Of a DNA stretch of 60,493 nt, positions 7,990 to 16,702 are shown piece after piece. How positions within the stretch are numbered: position 1 is the first letter of the stretch; every line of letters starts with the position of its first letter. The notes under the pieces were generated by a model, which did no database searches, had not been told where the DNA came from, and saw nothing but the letters and a program-made list of their open reading frames with translations. The DNA lies in NCBI GenBank assembly GCA_025929895.1, contig JAICPI010000011.1, positions 1 through 60,493 on the forward strand, given 5' to 3'. The translations under genes and the position numbers were made by a program. This DNA is from Thermoleophilia bacterium. GTDB taxonomy: Bacteria > Actinomycetota > Thermoleophilia > Gaiellales > Gaiellaceae.

Positions 7990-9453
7990 ATGTGGTGGCG
8001 CGACGCCGTCCTCTACCAGGTCTACGTTCGCTCGTTCGCGGACGCGAACGGCGACGGGCACGGCGACCTTCCGGGGGTGCGCTCGAAGCTCGACTACCTC
8101 GAGTGGCTCGGCATCGAGGCGCTCTGGTTGAACCCTGTCCACCCGTCGCCGGACGCGGACTGGGGTTACGACGTCGCCGACTTCACCGGCGTCCATCCCG
8201 ACTTCGGAACGATCGACGACCTCGACGCGCTCGTCGCGGACGCGGGCGCGCGGGGGATCCGCATCCTCCTCGACCTCGTCCCGAACCACACGAGCGACCG
8301 GCACCCGTGGTTCGCCGATCCGACGAAGCGCGACTGGTACGTCTGGGCCGACGAGCCCAACAACTGGGAGTCGACCTTCGGCGGCTCCGCGTGGACCAGG
8401 CATCCGGAGGTCGGGCGCTACTACCTCCACAACTTCCTGCCAGAGCAACCCGACCTGAACTGGTGGAACGACGGCGTCCGTTCCGCGTTCGAGGAGATCC
8501 TGCGCTTCTGGTTCGACCGGGGGATCGCCGGGTTCCGCGTCGACGTCGCGCACGCGCTCGTCAAGGACCGCCTGCTGCGCGACAACCCCGTCGCGGGGCG
8601 CGCCGCCGACCGGCGCGAGGAGCGCGTCTACAACATGAACCGCCCCGAGGTGCACGACGTCTACCGGCGCTGGCGCGAGCTCGCGCGCGAGTACGACCCC
8701 GAGCGCGTCTACCTCGGCGAGACCTGGGTCGGAGATCCGCACGAGCTGGTCAAGTACTACGGCGACGACGACGAGCTGCACCTCGCGATGAACTTCCCCT
8801 TCGTCCAGGCGGAGCTCGCGGCGGACGAGCTGCGCCCGATTCTCGAGCGTTGGGAGTCGGTCCTCCCGAAGACGGCGTGGCCCGTGTGGTGCGGCTCGAA
8901 CCACGATCTCGTCCGCTTCCCGACGCGCTGGTGCGCGGGCGACGAGGCGAAGATCCGCTGTGCGCTCCTGATCCTGCTCACGATCCGCGGGACGCCGATC
9001 CTCTACTACGGCGACGAGGTCGGGATGGAGCAGGTCGAGATCCCGGAAGACGAGCAGCTCGACCGGGCGCACAGCCGCGACGGCTGCCGCACCCCGATGC
9101 CGTGGACGCGCGAGCCCGACGGCGAATGGTGGCTGCGCTGGGGCGACACGACGCGAAACGTCGAGGACATGCGCGCGGACCCGACGTCGATCCTGCACCT
9201 CTGCCGCGACCTGATCGTGCTGCGCCGCGAGCTCCGCGGCGGCTACGCGCCGCTCGACGCGCCGCGCGGCGTGTGGGCGTGGCGGCGCGGAGACTCCGGC
9301 GTCGTGGCCGTGAACCTGAGCGACCGCGCGGCGAAGGTGCGCGGAGTCGACGGGACGATCCGGATCGACACCGCGCGCGGGCGCGAGGGCGAGGCGGTCG
9401 CGGGCGCGGTCGAGCTCGAGCCGTGGCAGGGCGTCGTCGTGCTGCCACAATGA
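7990..9453 (+). CDS. GH13 family alpha-glucosidase / oligo-1,6-glucosidase-like hydrolase
   Basis: 487-residue retaining glycoside hydrolase of the alpha-amylase family with no signal peptide, hence cytoplasmic. The four GH13 regions are visible: DLVPNH (95-100), GFRVDVAHAL with nucleophile Asp185, YLGETW with acid/base Glu244, and SNHD with Asp306. The N-terminus (YQVYVRSFADANGDGHGDL) contains the DxNxDGxGD calcium-type loop found in oligo-1,6-glucosidases, alpha-glucosidases and related trehalose-modifying enzymes. Exact bond specificity cannot be read from the motifs. A short C-terminal beta domain closes the protein. Confidence 0.9.
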   Translation: MWWRDAVLYQVYVRSFADANGDGHGDLPGVRSKLDYLEWLGIEALWLNPVHPSPDADWGYDVADFTGVHPDFGTIDDLDALVADAGARGIRILLDLVPNHTSDRHPWFADPTKRDWYVWADEPNNWESTFGGSAWTRHPEVGRYYLHNFLPEQPDLNWWNDGVRSAFEEILRFWFDRGIAGFRVDVAHALVKDRLLRDNPVAGRAADRREERVYNMNRPEVHDVYRRWRELAREYDPERVYLGETWVGDPHELVKYYGDDDELHLAMNFPFVQAELAADELRPILERWESVLPKTAWPVWCGSNHDLVRFPTRWCAGDEAKIRCALLILLTIRGTPILYYGDEVGMEQVEIPEDEQLDRAHSRDGCRTPMPWTREPDGEWWLRWGDTTRNVEDMRADPTSILHLCRDLIVLRRELRGGYAPLDAPRGVWAWRRGDSGVVAVNLSDRAAKVRGVDGTIRIDTARGREGEAVAGAVELEPWQGVVVLPQ

Positions 9454-9457
9454 ACGC

Positions 9458-10516
9458 GTGATCGAGCTTCGCTCCGACACGCTGACGCAGCCGACGCCTG
9501 GGATGCGGCAGGCGATCGCGAACGCGGTCGTCGGCGACGAGCAGAAGCGCGAGGACCCGACGGTGCTCGAGCTCGAGCGGCGCGCCGCCGAGCTGCTCGG
9601 GCAGGAGGAGTCGGTCTTCCTCCCGACCGCGACGATGGCGAACCAGATCGCGCTGCGAATCCTCACCGAGCCGGGCGACGTCCTGATCGCCGAGGAGCAC
9701 TCGCACGTGCTGATCGCGGAGCAGGGAGGGCCCGCAGCGCATTCCGGGCTGTTCACGCGGCCGCTCCCGGGCTTCGCCGGCAGGCTCGCGCCCGAGCAGA
9801 TCCGCGCAGCGATGACCGACCCGCGCTCGGGCCACGAGCCCGTGACGAAGCTCGTCTCGCTCGAGAACAGCCACAACTCGTCCGGCGGGCGCGTCTGGCC
9901 CCTCGACGAGCTCGGCGCCGTCGTGGAGACGTGTCGCGCGCTCGAGCTGCGCGTCCACCTCGACGGCGCGCGCGTGCTGAACGCGGCGGTCGCCGTCGGC
10001 GTTCCCGCCGCGGAGATCGGCCGCCGCTTCGACACGGTGACGCTCTGCCTCTCGAAGGGCCTCGGCTGCCCGGTCGGCGCGGTCGTCGCCGGCTCCGAGG
10101 AGCTGATGCGCAAGGCGCGCCGCGCGAAGCATCTCTTCGGCGGTGCGATGCGCCAGGCCGGCATCGTCGCGGCCGCGGGCGTCTACGCGCTCGACCACCA
10201 CGCCGGGCGGCTCGCCGAGGACCACCGCCGCGCCCGGCGCCTCGCCGAGGGGCTCGCGGCCGCCGGGCTTTCGATCGAGCTCGACGCGGTCGAGACGAAC
10301 TTCGTGCAGCTCGACGTCGCCCCGCTCGAGCTGACGAAGGCGGACGCCCTCGAGCGCCTCAAGCAGGCGGGTGTCGGCCTCTCCGGCACGGTGCACCCGA
10401 CCCGGCTGCGCGCGGTCACGCACCTCGACGTCACCGACGAGGACGTGGAGCGCGCGATCGAGTTGATCCCCAGCGCCCTCGGCGTTACTCGTACTGCAGT
10501 GCCCGCAGGACGTTGA
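9458..10516 (+). CDS. ltaE: Low-specificity L-threonine aldolase
   Basis: PLP enzyme that splits L-threonine or allo-threonine to glycine and acetaldehyde. The 352-residue product starts with IELRSDTLTQPT, the family hallmark; HLDGAR (167-172) and Lys200 in CLSKGLGCPVGAV mark the cofactor site. Glycine made here could feed the glycine cleavage system encoded upstream. GTG 9458 lies 6 nt after CACAAT (9446-9451), with a weak -35-like GTGGCA 17 nt further up. The 3' end overlaps the convergent ABC permease by 32 nt. Confidence 0.94.
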   Translation: MIELRSDTLTQPTPGMRQAIANAVVGDEQKREDPTVLELERRAAELLGQEESVFLPTATMANQIALRILTEPGDVLIAEEHSHVLIAEQGGPAAHSGLFTRPLPGFAGRLAPEQIRAAMTDPRSGHEPVTKLVSLENSHNSSGGRVWPLDELGAVVETCRALELRVHLDGARVLNAAVAVGVPAAEIGRRFDTVTLCLSKGLGCPVGAVVAGSEELMRKARRAKHLFGGAMRQAGIVAAAGVYALDHHAGRLAEDHRRARRLAEGLAAAGLSIELDAVETNFVQLDVAPLELTKADALERLKQAGVGLSGTVHPTRLRAVTHLDVTDEDVERAIELIPSALGVTRTAVPAGR

Positions 10517-13046
10517 GCCGGGCGGCGCGGCGCGCCGGGAACACCGCCGCGATGATCCCGACGACCACGGTCGCGATCGTGAACACGATCAGCGAGGCAA
10601 CGGGCAGCGTGAAGTCGATGAACTCGATCCGCGCCACGAGGAGCGCGCCGAGGACGACGCCGAGGACGATCCCGAGCACGCCGCCGATCAGCGCGGTGAT
10701 CACGCTCTCGTGGCGGATCATCCGCCGAACCTGCCGGCGCGTCATCCCGATCGCGCGCAGCATCCCGATCTCGCGCGTGCGCTCGAAGACGGTGAGCACG
10801 AGCGTGTTGACGATGCCGAAGAGGGAGACGATGACCGAGAGCGCCAGCAGCACGTAGAGGATGTTCAGGACGGCGCTGAGCGCGCCGATCTGGTTGTCGA
10901 TGAACTCCTCACGCGTCTGGACCTTCGCGTTCGGGAACTCGCGCATCGCCTCGTCGAGCCGCTCCTGGTTCGTGTCGGTCTGGCCGCCCTCCATGCGCAC
11001 GAACGAGAAGAGGTCCCGCGGGTTCTCGTTGTGGCGGTCCCACGCCTCGGCCGAGATCGTCACCGGCCCGAACGGCGAGCCGCCCGTCGGCGGGTCGAAG
11101 ATGCCCTCGACGCGGTACGTGTCGGTGTCGCCGTTCGCGAACGTGAGCTCGATCCGCGAGCCCAGCTCGAGGGCGTGGTCCTCGGCATACCCGTCGTCCA
11201 CGAACGCGCCGTCGTCGCCGAGCTCCTGGATCACGTCGTCGGAGCCCTCCACCCACGTGACGTTCAGCATCGGGCCGAGCTCCGGGCTGACCGCCGTGGC
11301 GAAGAACTGGTCGCCGAACGCCTGCGCGTCGCCGGTGCGCACGTTCCCCACGGCCTCGACCCCGGAGACGTCGCCCATCGCCTCGCCGACGTTCGCCGGA
11401 ATCGGCGAGAAGTTGTTCTGCGCCGTGACCGCGTAGTCGGCGTCCGCCCAGAGCTCCTCGACCGAACCGCGGAACGTGGAGGTGATGCCCGCTGCGAGCA
11501 CCGCGACGAGCGTGACGAGCGCGAGGCCGATCATCAGCGCCGCCGCCGTCGACGCGGTGCGCTGCGGGTTCCGGCGGGCGTTGTCGCGCGCGAGCGTCCC
11601 CGCCGCGCCGCCGATCCGCGTGGCTGGCCAGCCGAGCGCGCCGGCGAGCGGCCGGATGAAGCGGGCGGACAGCAGCGCGAGCCCGAGGAAGATGCAGACC
11701 GTCCCGAACCCGAGCGCGAGCAGGAGCGCCGTCGTGTCGAGGTCGGGCGCGAACAGCCCGAAGAGGAGCGCTGCGAACCCGAGCGTCGTCAGCAGTGCCG
11801 AGCCGAGCGTGCGGAAGCGCGCGAAGCGCGACTCGGGCAGGGTCGCCCCCTCGCGCACCGCGGCGATCGGCGGCACGCGGGTCGCGCGGATCGCCGGCCG
11901 CAGGCTTGCGACGAGCGTGACGAGCGTGCCGACGAGCATCGCGACGACGATCGTGCGCGTGTTGAAGACGAGCCCCGTGTTCGGCAGGGTGAAGCCGACG
12001 GCGTCGAAGATCGTGAAGAGCACGCTCGCGAGGCCGATCCCGAGGATCAGCCCGACGATGGACGCGAGGATCCCGACGACGAGCGACTCGAGCACGATCG
12101 AGCCGAGCACCTGGCGCCGCGAAGCACCGATCGTCCGCACCGTCGCGAACTCGCGCGTCCGCTGCGCGATCGTGATCCCGAGCGAGTTCGCGATCACGAA
12201 GCTGCCAACGAAGAGCGCGATCCCCGCGAACGCGAGCAGGAAGGTCCGCAGGAAGCCGATGAACTCGTTCGTCTCCGAGGCCTCCTCGTTCGCCTGGCGC
12301 TCGCCGGTCCGGACCTGGGCGGCGGACGGGATCACGGCCTCGACCGCGGTGACGAGCTGCTCGGGCGAGACGTTCGGCGACGAGGCGACGGCGATCTCGT
12401 CCAGTCGTCCCTCCTTGCCGTAGAGCTCCTGCGCCGTCTCCAGGTCGAACCCGGCGAGGGTCGCGTCGCCGATCGTCGAGAGCGTCTCCCCGAAGCGAAC
12501 GAGGCCGGAGATCCGGAACTCCTGAATGGGGCCCTCCGCCTGGACGCCGATCGTGTCGCCGACCGCGAAGTCGTGCTTCTCGGCGGTCGCCTCGTCGATC
12601 ACGATCTCGTCCGGGCCGGGCCACCCGCCGGAGACGAGGCGAAGCGGATTGAAGGGCGAGTCGCCGTCCGCGATGCTGAACCCGATGCTCGGGGCGTTCC
12701 CCACGATCGCCTCGCCGTCTCGGTCGACGAGCACGGTCGACTCGCTGTCGACGCCGCCCTCGGCGACCTGCACCTCGGGCAGCTCGCGGATGCGCTCGAG
12801 TAGGGACTCGTCCAGCGTCGGCGCCTCGGATCCGCTTCCGTCGCTGAGATCGAACGCAGCCCGGCCGGTGATGACGGCGTCGGAACCCTGACGCACGTCG
12901 TTGAAGATCGCGTCGAACGCCTCGTCGATCGAGTCGGTGAGCACGTAGGTTCCGCTGACCATCGCCACGCCCAGCACGATCGCGAGCGCGGTGAGTGCGG
13001 TCCGGAGCTTGCGCCCGAACAGGCCCTTCAGCGCGAACTTCGTCAC
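10485..13046 (-). CDS. ABC transporter permease with FtsX/MacB-type domains
   Basis: 853-residue integral membrane permease. It has a transmembrane helix near the N-terminus, a large extracytoplasmic domain, and two FtsX-like four-helix regions (about 265-400 and 725-850) with the typical REFATVRTIGASRRQV and REIGMLRAIGMTRRQV coupling motifs, i.e. the duplicated layout common in actinobacterial efflux or lipoprotein-export permeases. GTG 13046 overlaps the stop of the ATPase gene (GTGA), so the two form one transporter. The substrate is unknown. Confidence 0.92.
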   Translation of the reverse strand: MTKFALKGLFGRKLRTALTALAIVLGVAMVSGTYVLTDSIDEAFDAIFNDVRQGSDAVITGRAAFDLSDGSGSEAPTLDESLLERIRELPEVQVAEGGVDSESTVLVDRDGEAIVGNAPSIGFSIADGDSPFNPLRLVSGGWPGPDEIVIDEATAEKHDFAVGDTIGVQAEGPIQEFRISGLVRFGETLSTIGDATLAGFDLETAQELYGKEGRLDEIAVASSPNVSPEQLVTAVEAVIPSAAQVRTGERQANEEASETNEFIGFLRTFLLAFAGIALFVGSFVIANSLGITIAQRTREFATVRTIGASRRQVLGSIVLESLVVGILASIVGLILGIGLASVLFTIFDAVGFTLPNTGLVFNTRTIVVAMLVGTLVTLVASLRPAIRATRVPPIAAVREGATLPESRFARFRTLGSALLTTLGFAALLFGLFAPDLDTTALLLALGFGTVCIFLGLALLSARFIRPLAGALGWPATRIGGAAGTLARDNARRNPQRTASTAAALMIGLALVTLVAVLAAGITSTFRGSVEELWADADYAVTAQNNFSPIPANVGEAMGDVSGVEAVGNVRTGDAQAFGDQFFATAVSPELGPMLNVTWVEGSDDVIQELGDDGAFVDDGYAEDHALELGSRIELTFANGDTDTYRVEGIFDPPTGGSPFGPVTISAEAWDRHNENPRDLFSFVRMEGGQTDTNQERLDEAMREFPNAKVQTREEFIDNQIGALSAVLNILYVLLALSVIVSLFGIVNTLVLTVFERTREIGMLRAIGMTRRQVRRMIRHESVITALIGGVLGIVLGVVLGALLVARIEFIDFTLPVASLIVFTIATVVVGIIAAVFPARRAARLNVLRALQYE

Positions 13047-13780
13047 GTCGTCGCGATCGTCTCGAGCGCTGCGAGGATGTCGTGCTGCGTCGAGCGCGGA
13101 AGCTCTTTCACGATCCGGCCGTCCGCGAGGAAGAGAACGCGGTCGGCGATCGCGGCGGCGCGGGGCTCGTGCGTGACCATCACGGTCGTCTGCCCGTACT
13201 CCTCGACCGAGCGGCGGAGCAGCTCGAGGATCTCGCCGCCGGTCGTCGAGTCGAGATTGCCGGTCGGCTCGTCCGCGAAGACGACCGTCGGACGCGAGAC
13301 GAGCGCACGCGCGATCGCGACGCGCTGCTGCTGCCCGCCGGAGAGCTCGGACGGCCGGTGCGTGCGGCGGTCCGCGAGGCCGACGTTCTCCAGCAGCGTC
13401 TCGAAGAACGCGGGGTCAGGCTTCTCCCCGGCGATCGAGAGCGGGAGCAGGACGTTCTCCTCGGCGGTCAGCATCGGCAGGAGGTTGAAGAACTGGAAGA
13501 CGAAGCCGATGTGCTCGCGGCGGAGCTTCGTCAGGTCGCTGTCGCCCAGGCGGGTGATGTTCGTCCCGGCGATCGAGACGTCTCCGGCCGTCGGCTGGTC
13601 GAGGCCGGCGAGGATGTGCATCAGCGTCGACTTGCCCGAGCCGGACGGTCCCATGACCGCGGTCAGGTCGCCCCGCGGGATCTCGAGCGACACCCCGCGC
13701 AGGGCGTGGACGGCCGTCTCGTCCTCGCCGTAGACGCGCCTGAGGTCGCTCGCGGTGACGACTGCTCCGTTCGTGCTCAT
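13043..13780 (-). CDS. ABC transporter ATP-binding protein (LolD/MacB-like)
   Basis: 245-residue ATPase partner of the FtsX-like permease encoded directly downstream. Walker A is GPSGSGKST, the signature is LSGGQQQRVAIARAL, Walker B plus catalytic Glu is VVFADEPTGNLD, and the H-loop is VTHEPR. The sequence is typical of the MacB/LolD class that drives mechanotransmission rather than classical substrate translocation. ATG 13780 follows TAGGTT by 6 nt, so the transcript is probably leaderless. Confidence 0.94.
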   Translation of the reverse strand: MSTNGAVVTASDLRRVYGEDETAVHALRGVSLEIPRGDLTAVMGPSGSGKSTLMHILAGLDQPTAGDVSIAGTNITRLGDSDLTKLRREHIGFVFQFFNLLPMLTAEENVLLPLSIAGEKPDPAFFETLLENVGLADRRTHRPSELSGGQQQRVAIARALVSRPTVVFADEPTGNLDSTTGGEILELLRRSVEEYGQTTVMVTHEPRAAAIADRVLFLADGRIVKELPRSTQHDILAALETIATT

Positions 13781-13789
13781 CGGGCCAAC

Positions 13790-14830
13790 CTAGCGGTCCC
13801 CTGCGACGAAGAACGCGACTGCCGCGCCGACGTAGGCGGCCACGAGGAGGAGGCCCTTCAGCCTGCTCGACCGGCCGTCCGCGATCAGTGCGGTGGTCGC
13901 GAGCACCGACGCTGCGAGCACCCCGATCTCGACGGGCCGGAGCGAGAGTGCGAGCGGGTCGATCAGCCAGGAGAGCAGGGCGACGGCGGGGATCAGGAAC
14001 ACGGCGACCTGCGCGCTCGACGCGAGCGCGATCTCCGCCGCGAGGCGGATCTTCCCGCGCGCCGCGACGACGACCGCGCCGCCGTGCTCCGCCGCGTTCC
14101 CCACGATCGCGACGATCACGGCCGCGACGAAGAACTCGGAGAGGCCGGCGTTGTCGGCGAACTCGTCGAGCGACCCGACGAGGATCTCCGCGACGAGCGC
14201 GGTCACGACGGTCGCCGCAGCGAGGACGAGCAGCGAGCGGCGGAGCGACCACGCCGCCATCTCCTCGGGCTCCGCGGCGATGTGCGCGAGGCGGTGCCGC
14301 CGCAGCGAGTACCACGTCGCGACCAGGTAGACGACGAGCAGGACGAGCGCCGGGAGGATCGAGAGCTCGGCGAGCGAGCGCCGGTCCGGGTCGCCGTCCC
14401 AGCCGGGGATCGACGGGATCAGCAGCAGCCCGACGGCGGCCGCGACGAGTGCCAGCGAGAGGAACGAGGACCAGCGGTCGAGCGCGCCCTTGCCCCCGAA
14501 GAAGAGCGAGAACCCGAGCACGAGCAGGAGATTTCCGATCACGCTTCCCGTCAGCGAGCCGCGGACGACCTCGAAGAGCCCGTCCGAGACGGCGAACAGG
14601 GCGATGATCAGCTCCGGCGCGTTTCCGAACGTCGCGTTCAGGAAGCCGCCCACGCCCGGGCCCGTGTGGTGCGCGGCGTGCTCGGTCGCCTCCCCGATCA
14701 GCCAGGCGAGCGGGATGAGGCTGGCCGCCGCGAGCACGAAGTCGGTCGTCGCCCCGGGATGGAGCAGGAAGTGCATGGCGATCGTGATCGGCGCGAGGCC
14801 GAGCGAGGCCCAGAGGATGCGGCGAACCAC
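13790..14830 (-). CDS. Calcium/cation-proton antiporter (CaCA family)
   Basis: 346-residue membrane protein with about ten to eleven hydrophobic helices. It carries both alpha-repeat signatures of cation/proton exchangers, GNAPELIIALFAVSDG in the first half and GNAAEHGGAVVVA in the second, whose acidic residues bind the cation. It probably exports Ca2+ in exchange for protons. GTG start at 14830 follows a TAAGGT hexamer by 9 nt. It is followed after 9 nt by the ABC ATPase gene on the same strand. Confidence 0.92.
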   Translation of the reverse strand: MVRRILWASLGLAPITIAMHFLLHPGATTDFVLAAASLIPLAWLIGEATEHAAHHTGPGVGGFLNATFGNAPELIIALFAVSDGLFEVVRGSLTGSVIGNLLLVLGFSLFFGGKGALDRWSSFLSLALVAAAVGLLLIPSIPGWDGDPDRRSLAELSILPALVLLVVYLVATWYSLRRHRLAHIAAEPEEMAAWSLRRSLLVLAAATVVTALVAEILVGSLDEFADNAGLSEFFVAAVIVAIVGNAAEHGGAVVVAARGKIRLAAEIALASSAQVAVFLIPAVALLSWLIDPLALSLRPVEIGVLAASVLATTALIADGRSSRLKGLLLVAAYVGAAVAFFVAGDR

Positions 14831-14910
14831 GGGCCGCGTACCTTAGAGGCCTCCGGAGGGTGAGTCGCCGCTCACTCGCGACTACTCGTCGGTGGAGGTT
14901 CTGTCAAGTC

Positions 14911-14939
14911 TTGCGCAGGGTCGCTCTCGTGCCGACAAT
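14911..14939 (+). promoter_or_regulatory. Promoter of the Cys-rich gene (leaderless layout)
   Basis: TTGCGC at 14911-14916 and GACAAT at 14934-14939 are separated by 17 nt, a good housekeeping-sigma spacing. The ATG of the next gene (14946) begins 6 nt after the -10 hexamer, about where transcription should start, so the mRNA would have no leader. Confidence 0.6.
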
Positions 14940-14945
14940 TGGGAC

Positions 14946-15344
14946 ATGGCGTACGTCGAGCAACCGCCCGGCACGCTTCCCCTGCGGCCCCAGGACGAGG
15001 TCGAGTGCCGGCGCTGCGAGGTGCACTGCGACAAGGTCGTGTACCCCGCTGCCTGCATCGCGAAGGCGTGCCCGTTCCTGTACGCCTACGAGGCGCACGG
15101 CCACCGCTACATCGGCTGCATGCAGAAGGTCTACGCCGTCGAGATCGACCTCGACCTCCTCGAGGCGGCCGAGCGCGGGGGCGGCTTCGGCGCCGTTCGC
15201 GCGATCCGGCGGCCGCTGCCGATGTGCGACACCGGCGTCGAGAGCACCTACGCCGGCCGGACGAACGAGCTCGGGTGCGTGAACCCCGAGTTCTTCGAGC
15301 TGCCCGACGGGCAGCCGAACTTCCGCATCTTCGCGCGGATTTAG
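14946..15344 (+). CDS. Cysteine-rich hypothetical protein
   Basis: 132-residue soluble protein I cannot assign. Cysteines at 21, 24, 28, 37, 42 and 58 (C-x2-C-x3-C-x8-C-x4-C-x15-C) plus two later ones suggest a metal-binding knuckle, zinc or iron-sulfur. The N-terminal third holds the cluster; the rest has an acidic EIDLDLLEAAE helix. The frame is open further upstream to 14892, but ATG 14946 is placed 6 nt after a good promoter. The gene stands alone between divergent and convergent minus-strand genes and is followed by two hairpins. Confidence 0.75.
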   Translation: MAYVEQPPGTLPLRPQDEVECRRCEVHCDKVVYPAACIAKACPFLYAYEAHGHRYIGCMQKVYAVEIDLDLLEAAERGGGFGAVRAIRRPLPMCDTGVESTYAGRTNELGCVNPEFFELPDGQPNFRIFARI

Positions 15345-15350
15345 TCCGCA

Positions 15351-15413
15351 GCCGCGGATCCGCTAGCGCGGATCCGCGGCGCGAGAGTCCCTAAAGACGG
15401 CCGCTTCGCGGCC
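15351..15413. terminator. Two hairpins in a convergent intergenic gap
   Basis: A perfect 13-bp inverted repeat (15351-15363 with 15368-15380, loop TAGC) is followed by a 6-bp GGCCGC/GCGGCC stem (15399-15413). They lie between the 3' ends of the plus-strand Cys-rich gene and the minus-strand M28 gene, the place for bidirectional termination, although there is no real T tract. The second hairpin and its flank resemble an element at 45271-45299. Confidence 0.5.
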
Positions 15414-15442
15414 TTGTCGTTGCGACGATCCCTGCATCACCG

Positions 15443-16702
15443 CTAACGCCTGGGCGCGAGCTGCGCGACCGCGTGGGCGGCCGCGTCGGCCAGCTCGCCG
15501 AGTCCGCGCAGGTTCACGCTCGCGAGCCGGTCGCAGGCGCGGTGGTAGCAGGCGTCGCCGCCCGCGTAGAGGCCTCCGACCCGGATCCCGGCCTGCTCGA
15601 AGGGGGCGTGGTCGGACCGGCCCTCGATGTCGATCGTCCGCGCCGACAGGCCGCGCGCCCGAAAGTAGCCGGTGAAGGTGGCCGCCAACGGGCCGGCGTA
15701 CACCGCTCGCTCGAACCGCCGCGAGCCGAGCATGTCGAAGTTCAGGTAGGCGACGATCCGTGACCGCTCGGCCGGCGTCAGCGCCCGGACGTACGCGCGC
15801 GACCCGTGCAGGCCGAACTCCTCGGCGCCCCAGAAGGCGAAGCGGACCCGGAGCTGCGGCGCGCGCTGTCGCAGCGCCTTCGCGAGCTCGATCAGTGCGG
15901 CGACGCCCGTGCCGTTGTCGTTGATCCCCGGCCCCGAACCGACCGAGTCGAGGTGTGCGCCGACGACGAGGACGCGACCGCCGCCTCCGCGGTCGGCGAC
16001 GACGTTCCGCGAGGTGGTGCGGCGCGTGCTGGTCCGGACCTCGAGCCGAACCGTCCCGTCGCGCGCCGACGCGAGCGCCCTCCCGATCGTGTCGGTCACC
16101 GTCACGGCCGGGATCCGCGTCGCGTTCGGCGCTCCGAGCGTCGCGTCGATCGGGCCCGGCTCGTTGTTGTAGACGATCACCGCGGCCGCGCCCGCGCGCT
16201 CGGCGTTCTGCGCCTTGACGACGAAGAAGCACGTTCCGCGCCGGACGAGCGCGATCCTCCCGCCGACGCCGGCGAAGTCGCGCGGCTGACAGCCGTCCCC
16301 GGCGGTGACCACCGTCGCGGTCACCCCGCCGCTCGGTGTCGACGGCGAGTACTCGAGCGCCTCGGGGCGCAGGTCGCGCTCGACGGGCGTTAGCTGGCGT
16401 CCTCGCTCGAGCTCCTCCCGATAGGACGTGAAGGGGAACGGCGCGAGGCGCGCCCGGTAGCCCGCGCGGGCGAGCTGGTCGCGCACGTAGCGCGCCGATG
16501 CCTCGTAGCCGGGCGTGCCGCTCGAGCGCGTGCCGCCGTTCGCGTCGGCGATCCGCTCGAGCGCGAGGAGGTGGGGGCGCATTCCCGCGACGCTCACCTG
16601 TGCCCGCAGCGAGGCCGAGACCCTGGCCCGCGACGGAGCCGCCGCCGAGGCGCCCGAGGCGACGAGCAGGAGGACGCCCGCCGCGGCGACGAGTGCGCGC
16701 AT
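15443..16702 (-). CDS. Secreted M28 family zinc aminopeptidase with PA domain
   Basis: 419-residue exported peptidase. An N-terminal signal peptide ends near GASAAA. A protease-associated domain insertion is suggested by the CQPRDF...IALVRRGTCFFVVKAQNA region (roughly 145-185). The M28 metal site is seen in GAHLDSVGSGPGINDNGTG, WGAEEFGLHGSRAY and SDHAPFEQAGI, supplying the His, Asp and Glu ligands. ATG 16702 overlaps the last base of the nfo stop; a TTG at 16705 is an alternative. It is the last gene of a three-gene operon with DNA-repair genes, an odd functional mix. Confidence 0.9.
   Translation of the reverse strand: MRALVAAAGVLLLVASGASAAAPSRARVSASLRAQVSVAGMRPHLLALERIADANGGTRSSGTPGYEASARYVRDQLARAGYRARLAPFPFTSYREELERGRQLTPVERDLRPEALEYSPSTPSGGVTATVVTAGDGCQPRDFAGVGGRIALVRRGTCFFVVKAQNAERAGAAAVIVYNNEPGPIDATLGAPNATRIPAVTVTDTIGRALASARDGTVRLEVRTSTRRTTSRNVVADRGGGGRVLVVGAHLDSVGSGPGINDNGTGVAALIELAKALRQRAPQLRVRFAFWGAEEFGLHGSRAYVRALTPAERSRIVAYLNFDMLGSRRFERAVYAGPLAATFTGYFRARGLSARTIDIEGRSDHAPFEQAGIRVGGLYAGGDACYHRACDRLASVNLRGLGELADAAAHAVAQLAPRR

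Noticed and set aside
7126-10164. 1012-codon open frame on the minus strand
   Set aside because: It covers the methyltransferase, GH13 and aldolase genes on the other strand; its residues are Arg/Val/Asp-rich without any family pattern, a typical antisense shadow in GC-rich DNA.
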